64,000 bases of DNA. Origin: Streptomyces sp. NBC_01476 (GTDB taxonomy: Bacteria; Actinomycetota; Actinomycetes; Streptomycetales; Streptomycetaceae). The DNA is taken from assembly GCF_036227265.1 (NCBI RefSeq), contig NZ_CP109446.1:4609501-4673500 (forward strand), given 5' to 3'. This document shows, one piece after another, positions 1 to 7,722 of this stretch (position 1 is the stretch's first letter; each line of letters starts with the position of its first letter). The position numbers and the translations under genes are program-made. The notes under the pieces were generated by a model. The model was not told the DNA's origin and searched no databases. It saw nothing but the letters and a program-made list of their open reading frames with translations.

Positions 1-1
1 G

Positions 2-160
2 GTCACCACTGACCTCGACTCGATGACCTGCCAGGCCACCGAGGGCGACATCGTCGTGACCATGACCGCCAACGGCCCCTCACCGATGGACCGCGACGAG
101 GCGGCGGGGCTGCTGAGCAAGCAACTGGACCGGATCAAGGACCCGGGAGAGGCCGTCTGA
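2..160 (+). CDS. C-terminal end of an unrecognised protein (cut by window edge)
   Basis: The reading frame is open from the left edge to a TGA at 158-160 and gives about 52 residues ending in KQLDRIKDPGEAV. The visible part contains a hydrophobic beta-like segment (DIVVTMTA) followed by a charged helix. No family can be named from this piece. Its stop codon shares one base with the ATG of the next gene (TGATG at 158-162), so the two are almost certainly co-transcribed and translationally coupled. Confidence 0.6.
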   Translation, partial: VTTDLDSMTCQATEGDIVVTMTANGPSPMDRDEAAGLLSKQLDRIKDPGEAV

Positions 161-1596
161 TGCCCGAACTCACCCCCGAGCGGGCGCCTGCGTCCGCCAC
201 CACCGACGCGCTCCCCGACCCGGCCCCGGCGGCCACCAAGACCCTCCCGCCGCCCGACCCCGACCCGGCGCCCGCCGACCCGAAGCCGTCGGTCGCCGAC
301 ACCCCGGCGGCCCCGGCCGCTGCTGCCGAGGCCGAGCCCGAGCCCGAGCCCACGGTCGCCGTAACCCCGGCCCCGGCTGCCGAGTCCCCGGCGTCTGCCG
401 ACGCTGAGCCCGAGGCCGAGCCGGCGTCTGCCGCGCCGAAGCCGTCGGTCGCCAATACGCCGGCGGTCCCGGCCGCTGCTGCCGAGGCCGAGCCGGCTGC
501 TGCCGAGCCGGAGTCCGCGGTTGTCGTAGCCCTGGCTGCCGCCGAGGCAGAACCCGGGGTCGCCGTGAGCCCGGCCCAAGCTGCCGAATCCCCGGCGTAT
601 GCCGAACCCGCGGCGGCTGCCGCAGCCGAGCCCCCGGTCGCCGTGACCCCGGCAATTCCTGCCGTACCCCCCGCGCCTCCGGCCATGCCCCCCGTACCCC
701 CCGTACCCCCCGTACCCCCCGTACCCCCCGTACCCCCCGTACCCCCCGTACCCCCCGTACCCCCCGTACCCGAAGGGTTCCGTGGGGTGCCCTTCGCGCT
801 TCCGGCGCTTCCGGCGCTGCCCGGAGACGTGCCGGGCAGGGCGAAGGCGCCGCGCCGCAAGCTGCGGGCGGCGCTGCGGTGGACCGCTGCCGCGCTCGTG
901 TTCGCCGTGCTCGGCGCCGGCACCGCGTACGCGGTGACCCGGCCCGAGCGGACGAAGATCCCCGGGCTGAAGACCGCCGACGACGGGCGGTGGACCTTCC
1001 CCCCGCTCGCGCTGCCGAAGCTCCCCGCGGGCAAGCCGCGACCGCTGGACGCCAAGGCGAACCCCGGCGGCCACCACTACGCCGACATCCGGTCGCTGCT
1101 GCTGCCCGCGCCGGAAGGTGCCCGCAGGGAGCCGGGGCTGCCCGGGAAGTCCGGCTGGCTGCCGGTCGACGACTTCCTGAAGCTGTACGCCATCGACGCC
1201 GGAACCGCCGGCACGCTGAAGTCCTCCCTCAAGGAGGGCGGCCTGCGGCACATCGCCGCCGAGGGCTGGACCATGCCGGACGGCACCCGAACCGAGATCT
1301 ACTTCCTGCAGTACATCAGCCAGCCGTACCAGGAGTCGGTCAGCGAAGGCGTCCAGTTCGAGGACCTCAAGGGCGTCAAGGAGCACAGCCTGGACGAGAC
1401 GGTGAAGCCGTCCCTCCTCCCGAAGTCGGTCACCGCCGACGTCCACCTGGAGACCCGCCCGGACGCCGAGGCGTCGCGGTACGCGTACCTGCACGCCGGT
1501 GACATCGACGCCCTGGTCGTCCAGACCCGGAAGGGCTCGATCCCCGAGGTGCCCTTCCAGCAGACCGTCCGGCTCCAGGCCCAGCTGCTCGGCTGA
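160..1596 (+). CDS. Pro/Ala-rich single-pass membrane protein, unknown function
   Basis: A 478-aa protein in three parts. Residues 1 to about 235 are low-complexity Ala/Pro/Glu, including nine VPP repeats near residues 178-204. One transmembrane helix follows at about 240-260 (WTAAALVFAVLGAGTAYAVT) after a basic stretch, giving a type II-like topology with the acidic Pro-rich part in the cytoplasm. The extracytoplasmic C-terminal domain of about 210 residues contains no motif I recognise. The start overlaps the upstream stop by one base, so the gene is the distal member of an operon. The frame is read through by strong GC-skewed shadows on the other strand, but the TM segment and non-repetitive C-terminus support this strand. 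Function unknown; a cell-envelope role is an inference from topology only. Confidence 0.75.
   Translation: MPELTPERAPASATTDALPDPAPAATKTLPPPDPDPAPADPKPSVADTPAAPAAAAEAEPEPEPTVAVTPAPAAESPASADAEPEAEPASAAPKPSVANTPAVPAAAAEAEPAAAEPESAVVVALAAAEAEPGVAVSPAQAAESPAYAEPAAAAAAEPPVAVTPAIPAVPPAPPAMPPVPPVPPVPPVPPVPPVPPVPPVPPVPEGFRGVPFALPALPALPGDVPGRAKAPRRKLRAALRWTAAALVFAVLGAGTAYAVTRPERTKIPGLKTADDGRWTFPPLALPKLPAGKPRPLDAKANPGGHHYADIRSLLLPAPEGARREPGLPGKSGWLPVDDFLKLYAIDAGTAGTLKSSLKEGGLRHIAAEGWTMPDGTRTEIYFLQYISQPYQESVSEGVQFEDLKGVKEHSLDETVKPSLLPKSVTADVHLETRPDAEASRYAYLHAGDIDALVVQTRKGSIPEVPFQQTVRLQAQLLG
694..774 (+). repeat. Nine-copy 9-bp tandem repeat (GTACCCCCC) coding for Val-Pro-Pro
   Basis: GTACCCCCC recurs with period 9 starting at 694, 703, 712, 721, 730, 739, 748, 757 and 766. 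The period is a multiple of three, so copy-number change alters the Pro-rich linker length without breaking the frame. The copies are identical, which suggests recent slippage. Confidence 0.9.
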
Positions 1597-1723
1597 CGCC
1601 CCGCGGCGCCCCCGGGCCCGGGGGCGCCGCACCTCACCCGGCCTGGCCGCGCCCACCGCGGGGCCGCGCACTAGACTCGTGCGCGGCCCGACCGCCAGCC
1701 CCGCCCGACCGAGGAGCACGTCC

Positions 1724-1828
1724 GTGGAAATCCAGTACTACTTCGACGCCCTGCTCATCCTGGTCTGCCTGGGCGTCGCCGTCTTCGCCTTCTACGCGGT
1801 GAAGAAGCTCTACCAGGGCCAGCGCTGA
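1724..1828 (+). CDS. 34-aa single-helix membrane peptide
   Basis: A GTG at 1724 sits 7 nt after GAGGAG (1711-1716) and opens a 34-codon frame ending in TGA at 1826-1828. The peptide is VEIQYYFDALLILVCLGVAV then a short aromatic segment and the basic tail KKLYQGQR: one hydrophobic helix with a positively charged C-terminus that should stay in the cytoplasm. The stop is one base from the ATG of the nitrobindin-like gene, so the two are an operon. A TAGACT hexamer at 1673-1678 could be the -10. Small conserved membrane peptides occur at this place in Streptomyces; function unknown. The good ribosome site and tight coupling make it likely to be a real gene. Confidence 0.75.
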   Translation: MEIQYYFDALLILVCLGVAVFAFYAVKKLYQGQR

Positions 1829-1829
1829 C

Positions 1830-2393
1830 ATGATCGAGATCCCTTCCGACCTGCACCCCGAGCTGGTGCCGCTGGCCTTCCTGCTCGGCCGGTGGACGGG
1901 AGCGGGCGTCCACGACTTCCCCGGCGCCGAGAAGTGCAACTTCGGGCAGGAGGTCACCTTCACCCACGACGGCCGGCCGTTCCTGGAGTACACCTCGCAC
2001 ACCTGGGTGCTCGACGCGGACGGCAAGAAGGTCCGCCCGCTGGAGAGCGAGACCGGCTACTGGCGGATCGACTCCGAGCGCAAGGTCGACGTGACCACCA
2101 CCCGCGACGAGGGCGTGGTGGAGATCTGGACCGGTGAGCTGGCCGAGGGCAAGCCGCAGGTCGACCTGGTGACGGACGCGGTGGCCCGGCTGCCGGTGGC
2201 CTCCGAGTACAACGGCGGCAAGCGCCTCTACGGCTACGTCAACGGCGACCTGATGTGGGTGGGGGAGAAGAGCACCCCTTCCGTGCCGCTGCGCCCGTAC
2301 ATGTCGGCCCATCTCAAGCGTGTGGTGGACCCGCGGGAGTGGGCCGCCGACCTCAAGGACCTGCCGGACGACGGGATCGCCTTCTTCAAGTGA
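1830..2393 (+). CDS. Nitrobindin-like heme-binding beta-barrel protein (FABP-like, DUF1794)
   Basis: A 187-aa cytoplasmic protein of the bacterial nitrobindin family. The N-terminal signature LLGRWTGAG (residues about 19-27) matches the family GxWxGxG motif, and the rest alternates beta-strand-like segments, as expected for a 10-stranded barrel. Family members bind heme b and are proposed to isomerise peroxynitrite or sense NO; that role is known for relatives, not shown here. ATG at 1830 lies one base after the stop of the small membrane peptide. The gene is followed 34 bp downstream by nur, an order conserved in Streptomyces. Confidence 0.85.
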   Translation: MIEIPSDLHPELVPLAFLLGRWTGAGVHDFPGAEKCNFGQEVTFTHDGRPFLEYTSHTWVLDADGKKVRPLESETGYWRIDSERKVDVTTTRDEGVVEIWTGELAEGKPQVDLVTDAVARLPVASEYNGGKRLYGYVNGDLMWVGEKSTPSVPLRPYMSAHLKRVVDPREWAADLKDLPDDGIAFFK

Positions 2394-2427
2394 GGCCGTG
2401 CCCAAGGCACGGTCCTACACTGGCCGG

Positions 2428-2931
2428 GTGGCGACCACCGACTGGAAGAGCGATCTGCGGCAGCGCGGCTACCGGCTGACCCCGCAGCGGCAACTGGTCC
2501 TGGAGGCTGTCGGCACGCTGGAACACGCGTCGCCCGACGGCATCCTCTGCGAAGTGCGCAAGACCGCGTCCGGGGTCAACATCTCCACGGTCTACCGCAC
2601 CCTGGAGTTGCTGGAGGAGCTGGGCCTGGTCACCCACGCCCACCTCGGACACGGCGCGCCGACGTACCACCTCGCCGACCGGCACGACCACATGCACCTG
2701 GTGTGCCGGGACTGCGACAAGGTCACCGAGGCGGATGTGGAACTGGCCGCGCCGCTCAAGGACGGTTTGCGGGAGCAGTTCGGCTTCGAGACGGACATGA
2801 AGCACTTCGCCATCTTCGGCCGCTGCCGCGACTGCGCCGGCAAGGCGGCGAAGGCCGCGGGGACGGCCGGCGCCCCCGCCAGGAGCGGGTCGGCCGCGCA
2901 GGAGCCGCCTGGCCACGGGCCACGGGACTGA
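2428..2931 (+). CDS. nur: Fur-family regulator, nickel-responsive type (Nur)
   Basis: A Fur-family dimeric DNA-binding repressor of about 167 residues. The N-terminal winged helix (TDWKSDLRQRGYRLTPQRQL through VNISTVYRTLELLEELGLV) is followed by the metal-binding dimerisation part: YHLADRHDHMHLVCRDC, a His/Cys sensory cluster, and a second CxxC (CRDC) near residue 138. The sequence closely matches what I remember of Streptomyces coelicolor Nur (SCO4180), which represses nickel uptake and the iron superoxide dismutase when nickel is present. The GTG at 2428 is preferred because TACACT (2415-2420) lies 7 nt upstream, a leaderless arrangement; an upstream in-frame ATG would run into the previous gene. 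The C-terminal Ala/Gly/Ser-rich tail of about 25 residues is longer than in S. coelicolor. Confidence 0.88.
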   Translation: MATTDWKSDLRQRGYRLTPQRQLVLEAVGTLEHASPDGILCEVRKTASGVNISTVYRTLELLEELGLVTHAHLGHGAPTYHLADRHDHMHLVCRDCDKVTEADVELAAPLKDGLREQFGFETDMKHFAIFGRCRDCAGKAAKAAGTAGAPARSGSAAQEPPGHGPRD

Positions 2932-2951
2932 CGAGTCGTACGCTTGACGGC

Positions 2952-3920
2952 ATGACGAAGAGCCCTTTGCTGTCGCTGCCCGGCGCTGTCCCCGCAGAAG
3001 GCCCTGACGAAGGAGTCGCCGCGCACTACGGCGACCTCTTCCGCGAGCAGCGCGCGCTCGCCGACGGCACCGGTTTCGTTGACCTGTCCCACCACGGTGT
3101 GGTGACGGTCTCCGGAGCCGACCGCTTGCCCTGGCTGCATCTGCTGCTCACCCAGCACGTGGAGAACCTGGCGCCGCACATCGCCACCGAGGCGCTGATC
3201 CTGTCCGCCCACGGCCACATCGAGCATGCCCTCTACCTGGTGGACGACGGCTCCACCACCTGGATGCATGTCGAACCCGGCACCCAGGAGGCGCTGCTGG
3301 CCTACCTGGAGAGCATGAAGTTCTTCTACCGGGTCGACATCGCCGACGCCACCGACGACTACGCGGTGGTCTTCCTGCCCGCCGGCTCCATCACCACCGT
3401 GCCCGCCGAGTGGGCAGTCCGGGAGACGCCGTACGGCCGGGACGTGTTCGTGCCCCGCGACCGGCTGGAGTCCTTCGCCGCCGAGGCGGGTCCGCCGGTC
3501 GGGGTGCTCGGCTACGAGGCGCTGCGGATCGAGGCGCACCGCCCGCGGCTCGGCCTGGAGACCGACCACCGGACGATCCCGCACGAGCTGGGCTGGCTGG
3601 AGACGGCGGTCCATCTGCAGAAGGGCTGCTACCGCGGTCAGGAGACGGTCGCCCGGGTGCACAACCTGGGCCGCCCGCCGCGCCGGCTCGTCTTCCTGCA
3701 CCTGGACGGCAGCGATGTGCACCTGCCGCCGCACGGCACGCCGGTGCGGATCGCCGAGGAGGGCCCCGACGGCCGCGCGGTCGGCATCATCACCTCGTCG
3801 GCCCGGCACTGGGAACTCGGCCCGATCGCGCTCGCCGTGGTGAAGCGGAACACTCCGGAGCGGGCGACGCTGCTGGCGGAGGACACGGCGGCCGCGCAGG
3901 AGACGGTCGTCGCGCCGTAG
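2952..3920 (+). CDS. ygfZ: YgfZ/GcvT-domain folate-binding protein
   Basis: A 322-aa protein of the GcvT-like YgfZ family. The diagnostic motif KGCYRGQE (within LQKGCYRGQETVARVHNLG, about residue 225) carries the conserved Cys. The N-terminal half has the folded tetrahydrofolate-binding core (GTGFVDLSHHGVVTVSGADR). YgfZ proteins help assemble or repair Fe-S clusters in a folate-dependent way; that is family knowledge. ATG at 2952 is chosen because TACGCT (2939-2944) lies 7 nt upstream (leaderless type). It follows nur by 20 bp and is convergent with dtd. Confidence 0.9.
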   Translation: MTKSPLLSLPGAVPAEGPDEGVAAHYGDLFREQRALADGTGFVDLSHHGVVTVSGADRLPWLHLLLTQHVENLAPHIATEALILSAHGHIEHALYLVDDGSTTWMHVEPGTQEALLAYLESMKFFYRVDIADATDDYAVVFLPAGSITTVPAEWAVRETPYGRDVFVPRDRLESFAAEAGPPVGVLGYEALRIEAHRPRLGLETDHRTIPHELGWLETAVHLQKGCYRGQETVARVHNLGRPPRRLVFLHLDGSDVHLPPHGTPVRIAEEGPDGRAVGIITSSARHWELGPIALAVVKRNTPERATLLAEDTAAAQETVVAP

Positions 3921-3969
3921 GGGCCGGGTTTGTGCCGCGACCGCGTGACCAGCGGTGACCAACGGTGAC

Positions 3970-4037
3970 GCGCCGGTAAGGGCCAGGCTCCCGGTGAGCG
4001 GTCCTTACCGGGCGCCGTGAGCGGTCCTTACCGGGCG
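3970..4037. terminator. Repeat-containing hairpin between convergent ygfZ and dtd
   Basis: A 21-bp direct repeat (GTGAGCGGTCCTTACCGGGCG at 3994-4014 is followed by an identical copy at 4017-4037, period 23). The upstream arm GCGCCGGTAAGG (3970-3981) can pair with CCTTACCGGGCGC in either copy, with one bulged base. This gives two alternative GC-rich hairpins between converging genes, consistent with a bidirectional terminator. There is no U-tract, as is common in actinomycetes. Confidence 0.55.
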
Positions 4038-4048
4038 TCCTGCGGCGC

Positions 4049-4474
4049 CTAGATGTCGATCACCACGGTGAACGGTCCGTCGTTCGTCAGTGACACCTTC
4101 ATGTCGGCGCCGAACACCCCGGTCGCGACGGTCGCGCCCAGCCCCCGTAGCTGGGCGACGACCTCGTCGACCAGCGGTTCGGCGACATGGCCGGGGGCGG
4201 CGGCGTTCCAGGTGGGGCGGCGCCCCTTCCGGGCGTCGCCGTAGAGCGTGAACTGGCTGACCACGAGGAGCGGTCCGTTCACGTCCGAGCACGACTGCTC
4301 GTCCGGCAGGATCCGCAGCGTCCACAGCTTGCGGGCCAGCAGCGCCGCCTTCTCCTTGGTGTCGTCGTGGGTGACCCCCACCAGGACGCACAGCCCCGGC
4401 CCCTCGATGGCGCCGACCGTCTCCCCGCCGACTACGACATCCGCCTGACTCACCCGCTGGGCCACCGCTCGCAT
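4049..4474 (-). CDS. dtd: D-aminoacyl-tRNA deacylase
   Basis: A 141-aa DTD-family enzyme that hydrolyses D-aminoacyl-tRNAs (classically D-Tyr-tRNA) and so protects translation from D-amino acids. It has the full family length. Motifs: N-terminal MRAVAQRVSQADVVV, the catalytic-face SQFTLYGD motif (about residues 76-83), and NDGPFT near the C-terminus, the position of the cross-subunit GP motif that excludes L-amino acids. ATG at 4474. Convergent with ygfZ, divergent from the rsiG-like gene. Confidence 0.93.
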   Translation of the reverse strand: MRAVAQRVSQADVVVGGETVGAIEGPGLCVLVGVTHDDTKEKAALLARKLWTLRILPDEQSCSDVNGPLLVVSQFTLYGDARKGRRPTWNAAAPGHVAEPLVDEVVAQLRGLGATVATGVFGADMKVSLTNDGPFTVVIDI

Positions 4475-4675
4475 GGCCCCATTGTCGCGGGTGCCGTCCG
4501 CCGTCCCTCACACGGGTGAGGGGGCGCGCGGTGGAAGCGCGCCCGCGCCCGGTCGGCGGCCTCGCACAACTGTTGCGACGGCCGTTCGGGTGCAGAGTCG
4601 CTGCGGGGTACGAGCGGCAGGTGGCAGCATCGAAACCTGGCGGCGCACGCGCCGTCAGGAGGGGTGACGACAGGC

Positions 4676-5389
4676 ATGACCACATCCGGGGCTGGAGAGA
4701 CTTCCCGCACCGCAGTACCACCATCCACAGCGGCGTCCGGCAGCGCGGCCGTTCCGACGGCTGCCGCACCGACGGCGCCCACCAGGAAGGGCCACCGCAT
4801 GCTGAAGGCCGACGCGCTGGGTCCGATCCGTCCACCCGCCCCCCGCGGCCCGCTCGGGGAGAACACGGAACCCGAGCTGGGCACGCTGGATCTCGTCGCC
4901 GTGCGGACGCTGCGCCGCGACGCCCAGCAGGAGGAAGCCGACCTCTCGTACCTGCGGCGCATGCTGCACGGCCGGATCGACATCCTCCGGGCCGAACTGG
5001 CCCGCCGCGGCGCCCCGGGCGGCGGCGTACCGGCGGGGGAGCCGGCCGGCGGCCCCGAGGGTCCTGTCGTCAACCGGCTCTCCGAGATCCTGACCGACGG
5101 CCCGTCCCTGGCGCGGTCCTCGGCCCGCCACGTCACCCTCGGCACACCACTGACCGAGCGGGTACGGCAACTGGCCGAGGAGATGCTCTGCGAGGTGGAG
5201 CTCTCCGACCTGGAGGCGCGCACCGACCCGGAGCTGCAGGCGGCGAAAGCCCGGCTCGTCCGCTACGAGCAGGAGGTCTCCCGCCGCCGGCAGACCCTCC
5301 AGCGGACGGTCGACGCCTGCTCGGCGGAGATCACCCGCCGCTACCGCGAGGGCGAGGCCCACGTGGACGACCTCCTGACAGAACCCTGA
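4676..5389 (+). CDS. rsiG: RsiG-like c-di-GMP-binding anti-sigma factor (for WhiG)
   Basis: About 237 residues: a low-complexity N-terminus, then two long helices able to form an antiparallel coiled coil. RsiG is known to bind c-di-GMP through the motif E-x3-S-x2-R-x3-Q-x3-D, once on each helix, and to hold the sporulation sigma factor WhiG inactive. The second helix has it exactly (EQEVSRRRQTLQRTVD, about residues 194-209). The first helix reads EADLSYLRRMLHGRID (about 84-99), with His in place of Gln. The length and the RTLRRDAQQEEADLSYLRR context fit the family. ATG 4676 follows AGGAGG at 4658-4663; an in-frame GTG at 4664 is too close to that site. Position beside dtd agrees with Streptomyces gene order as I recall it. 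Confidence 0.78.
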   Translation: MTTSGAGETSRTAVPPSTAASGSAAVPTAAAPTAPTRKGHRMLKADALGPIRPPAPRGPLGENTEPELGTLDLVAVRTLRRDAQQEEADLSYLRRMLHGRIDILRAELARRGAPGGGVPAGEPAGGPEGPVVNRLSEILTDGPSLARSSARHVTLGTPLTERVRQLAEEMLCEVELSDLEARTDPELQAAKARLVRYEQEVSRRRQTLQRTVDACSAEITRRYREGEAHVDDLLTEP

Positions 5390-5927
5390 CCTGACCCCGG
5401 GCCCCGGGCCCAGCCCCGGACCGGGCCGGCGGCTCCTGACCTCGGACCGGCGCCGACCCTCGGACCTCGGACCGGGCCGGCGGCTCCCGGCTCCGGACCG
5501 GCCGCCGACTCTCGGCCCCCAGACCCCGGACGGAACCGGCTCCCGGCCGCCGGGACGCGCTGGCGGACCCGGCCGCCCGGACCGGACCGGTGGGGTGGGT
5601 GCGACCCCTGGCTCTGGCATCAGGCCGGGGGCCGGCAGGCGCTGTTGGCCGGGACGTCCCGCGGTGGTCCCCGGCCTGGATCGTTGGCCGGTGGGTTTGG
5701 TCACGGTGCTGGGCGGGACCGGCCGCCTTGGCGCGCCGGCCGCCGGGCTCGGCCGGAACGGCCGACGGCGGCGCTGCGGCGGGCCGTTCGGCCGGGGCGG
5801 CCTCCGGGGCCGGCCGGAAGGGCCGACCGCCACGCCGCGGTGGGCCGCACCGCCGGGGTGGGAGGCACGCTCGGCTCTGGGTCTTATTGGGGTGCGGGCC
5901 CGCGGGGGGCCGCAATAGCGTGCGGGG
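5390..5927. other. 538-bp non-coding, repeat-rich stretch between rsiG and the Eis-type gene
   Basis: Extremely GC-rich. It contains repeated blocks such as CGGACCGGGCCGGCGGCTCC (around 5420 and again about 50 bp on) and many CCGG-rich inverted arms. Open frames exist on all strands but none has codon structure, a ribosome site or a recognisable protein. A likely terminator zone for rsiG sits at its left end. At the right end TAGCGT (5916-5921) lies 6 nt before the next ATG. Confidence 0.6.
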
Positions 5928-7181
5928 ATGAGCCTTGAGATCCGATCGCCGGCCGAGTCGGACGTCCCCGACTGGATACGGGCCCTGAACGTCGGCTTCC
6001 ACCGCTCCCCTTCGGTCGCCGAGGGGGAGACGGCGATGCGCCGCCCGATGCTGGACCTGGAACGGACCCAGGGCGCGTTCGACGAGGGCCGCTGCGTGGC
6101 GACCTTCCGGAGCCTGCCGCAGGAGCTCACGCTCCCCGGCGGGGGCCTGCTGACGGCCTCGGCGATCACCAACGTCTCGGTGACCGCGACCCACCGGCGC
6201 CGCGGACTGGCCGGCAGGATGATGGCCACGGACCTGGCCGCCGCCAAGGAACGCGGCGAGGCGGTGTCCATCCTGGTCGCCGCCGAGTACCCGATCTACG
6301 GCCGGTACGGCTTCGGCCCGGCGACCTGGGTGACGGGCTGGGAGATCGACATCCCCCGGGCCGCGCTGGACCGCCGCTACGCCGGGCCGGACGACGGCGG
6401 CCGGGTGGACATCGCCACGGCCGCCGAGGTCCGCAAGGCCAGCCCCGCGCTCTTCGACCGCGTACGGCTACGCACCCCCGGCACCATCAAACGCTCCCCG
6501 CTGTGGTGGGAACGGACCACCGGCCAGACGGTGTTCCCCTCCGACGGGCCCTGGACCGAGCCCTTCTTCGCCTTCTACCGCGGCGCCGACGGCCGGATCG
6601 ACGGCCTGGCCTCCTGGGAGATCTCCGAGAGCCACTGGCAGGACAAGCTGCCCACCGTCGAGGCGAAGGTGCAGCAGCTCATCGGCGCCACCCCGGCGGC
6701 CGAACGGGCCCTGTGGCGCTTCCTGTTGTCCCTGGACTGGGTGAACCGGCTCACCTCCGGCCTGCGCGCGCCCGACGACGTACTGCCGCTGCTGCTCGGT
6801 GACCCGCGGGCGGCACACACCGAGACCCATGCCGACTTCATGTGGCTGCGGGTGCTGGACACCCCGGTGGCCCTCTCGGCCCGCGGTTACGGGGGCGGCC
6901 CGGCCGCGCTCGTCCTGGACGTCCAGGACCCGGCCGGCTTCGCGGGCGGCCGCTTCCTGCTGGAGACCGACGCGACCGGCGCCGCCCGGTGCACGCCCAC
7001 CCCGGCCGCCCCCGACCTGACGCTCTCCGTCTCCGACCTTGCCTGCCTCTACCTCGGCGACGAGTCCCCGGTCCGGCTGGCCGCGCTCGGCCGGATCACC
7101 GAACACCGTGCCGAAGCGGCGCGGACCGCGGACACGCTCTTCCGCACTCCTCGCCGCCCGTGGTGCATCGACGTCTTCTGA
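5928..7181 (+). CDS. Eis-family GNAT N-acetyltransferase
   Basis: A 417-aa protein with the Eis architecture: an N-terminal GNAT domain, a second degenerate GNAT domain, and a C-terminal sterol-carrier-like domain. The acetyl-CoA loop is VSVTATHRRRGLAGRMM (about residues 85-101). The chain ends in Phe (IDVF-COOH), as in Eis, where the terminal carboxylate acts in catalysis. Mycobacterial Eis acetylates amines including aminoglycosides; the substrate here is unknown. TAGCGT (5916-5921) 6 nt before ATG suggests a leaderless mRNA. It stands alone between two long intergenic regions. Confidence 0.85.
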   Translation: MSLEIRSPAESDVPDWIRALNVGFHRSPSVAEGETAMRRPMLDLERTQGAFDEGRCVATFRSLPQELTLPGGGLLTASAITNVSVTATHRRRGLAGRMMATDLAAAKERGEAVSILVAAEYPIYGRYGFGPATWVTGWEIDIPRAALDRRYAGPDDGGRVDIATAAEVRKASPALFDRVRLRTPGTIKRSPLWWERTTGQTVFPSDGPWTEPFFAFYRGADGRIDGLASWEISESHWQDKLPTVEAKVQQLIGATPAAERALWRFLLSLDWVNRLTSGLRAPDDVLPLLLGDPRAAHTETHADFMWLRVLDTPVALSARGYGGGPAALVLDVQDPAGFAGGRFLLETDATGAARCTPTPAAPDLTLSVSDLACLYLGDESPVRLAALGRITEHRAEAARTADTLFRTPRRPWCIDVF

Positions 7182-7251
7182 TCGTTCGAACCCTTGCCGC
7201 GTGCAGCCGGCCCCGGGTGGACCGGCCGGCCCCGCGGGTTCTTCGCCGGCC

Positions 7252-7419
7252 TTACTGAGCCAGCAGGACGGCCAGCGCGGTGAGCCCGATGACCGTGCAG
7301 GTGGTGTTCCGCGACTTGTGTCCCAGGGTGACGAAGCCGAGCGCCAGCATCCCGGCCGCGCCGTACCGCCACTGAACCAGCTGCTCGAATGCGTATGCGC
7401 ACAAACTGAGAGCCAGCAT
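7252..7419 (-). CDS. 55-aa two-helix membrane protein
   Basis: ATG at 7419 is preceded on the minus strand by GGAGGGGG about 6 nt upstream, a strong ribosome site, so this start is chosen over a longer frame from 7587. The product (MLALSLCAYAFEQLVQWRYG ... TVIGLTALAVLLAQ) has two hydrophobic segments joined by a short basic loop (GHKSRN). No family recognised. It lies alone upstream of the first GntR/HAD module and points away from it. Confidence 0.55.
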   Translation of the reverse strand: MLALSLCAYAFEQLVQWRYGAAGMLALGFVTLGHKSRNTTCTVIGLTALAVLLAQ

Positions 7420-7654
7420 TGTTCCCCCTCCAATCCGGACCTCGGTGGCTTGAGCGGGCCATCCGGTCGTCCAGTACTCAGTGTGAACCGAAGAGAGGTG
7501 GGCGAGGAGCAGGCAACCGCGTCTGACCTGCACATTCTTGAGAGCACAGAGCGGTATAACCTCGCGGAGGTGACCGCATGTACCCACTCAAGTCGACGCG
7601 CATGGGGGTGCTTCGATCAAGCGACCCACGCAACTCCGGCGCACCCGACCGGAT

Positions 7655-7704
7655 TTGACTGGGCGATGTACGGGTTGGTCAGTCAACCTGCCTGAATTGA
7701 CTGG
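7655..7704 (+). promoter_or_regulatory. Three TTGACTG-type boxes upstream of the first GntR gene (candidate operator)
   Basis: TTGACTGG occurs at 7655-7662 and again at 7697-7704, 42 bp apart (four helical turns). The inverted copy CAGTCAA sits between them at 7680-7686. A possible -10 (TATCTT, 7711-7716) lies 6 nt before the ATG at 7723. The last box therefore overlaps the promoter, as expected for an autoregulated GntR-type repressor. Binding is inferred. Confidence 0.55.
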
Positions 7705-7722
7705 CACGGGTATCTTCTTGTC

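Noticed and set aside
135..1055. Gly-rich 306-codon frame opposite the Pro/Ala-rich membrane protein
   Set aside because: PE-PGRS-like GTGGTGG runs look striking but are the mirror image of the VPP repeats. The plus-strand frame has a TM helix, a non-repetitive domain and operon coupling.
4655..6271. 538-codon minus-strand frame across rsiG and the Eis-type gene
   Set aside because: Covers the repeat-rich intergenic region and runs antisense to two supported genes; the product is only Arg/Gly/Pro repeats.
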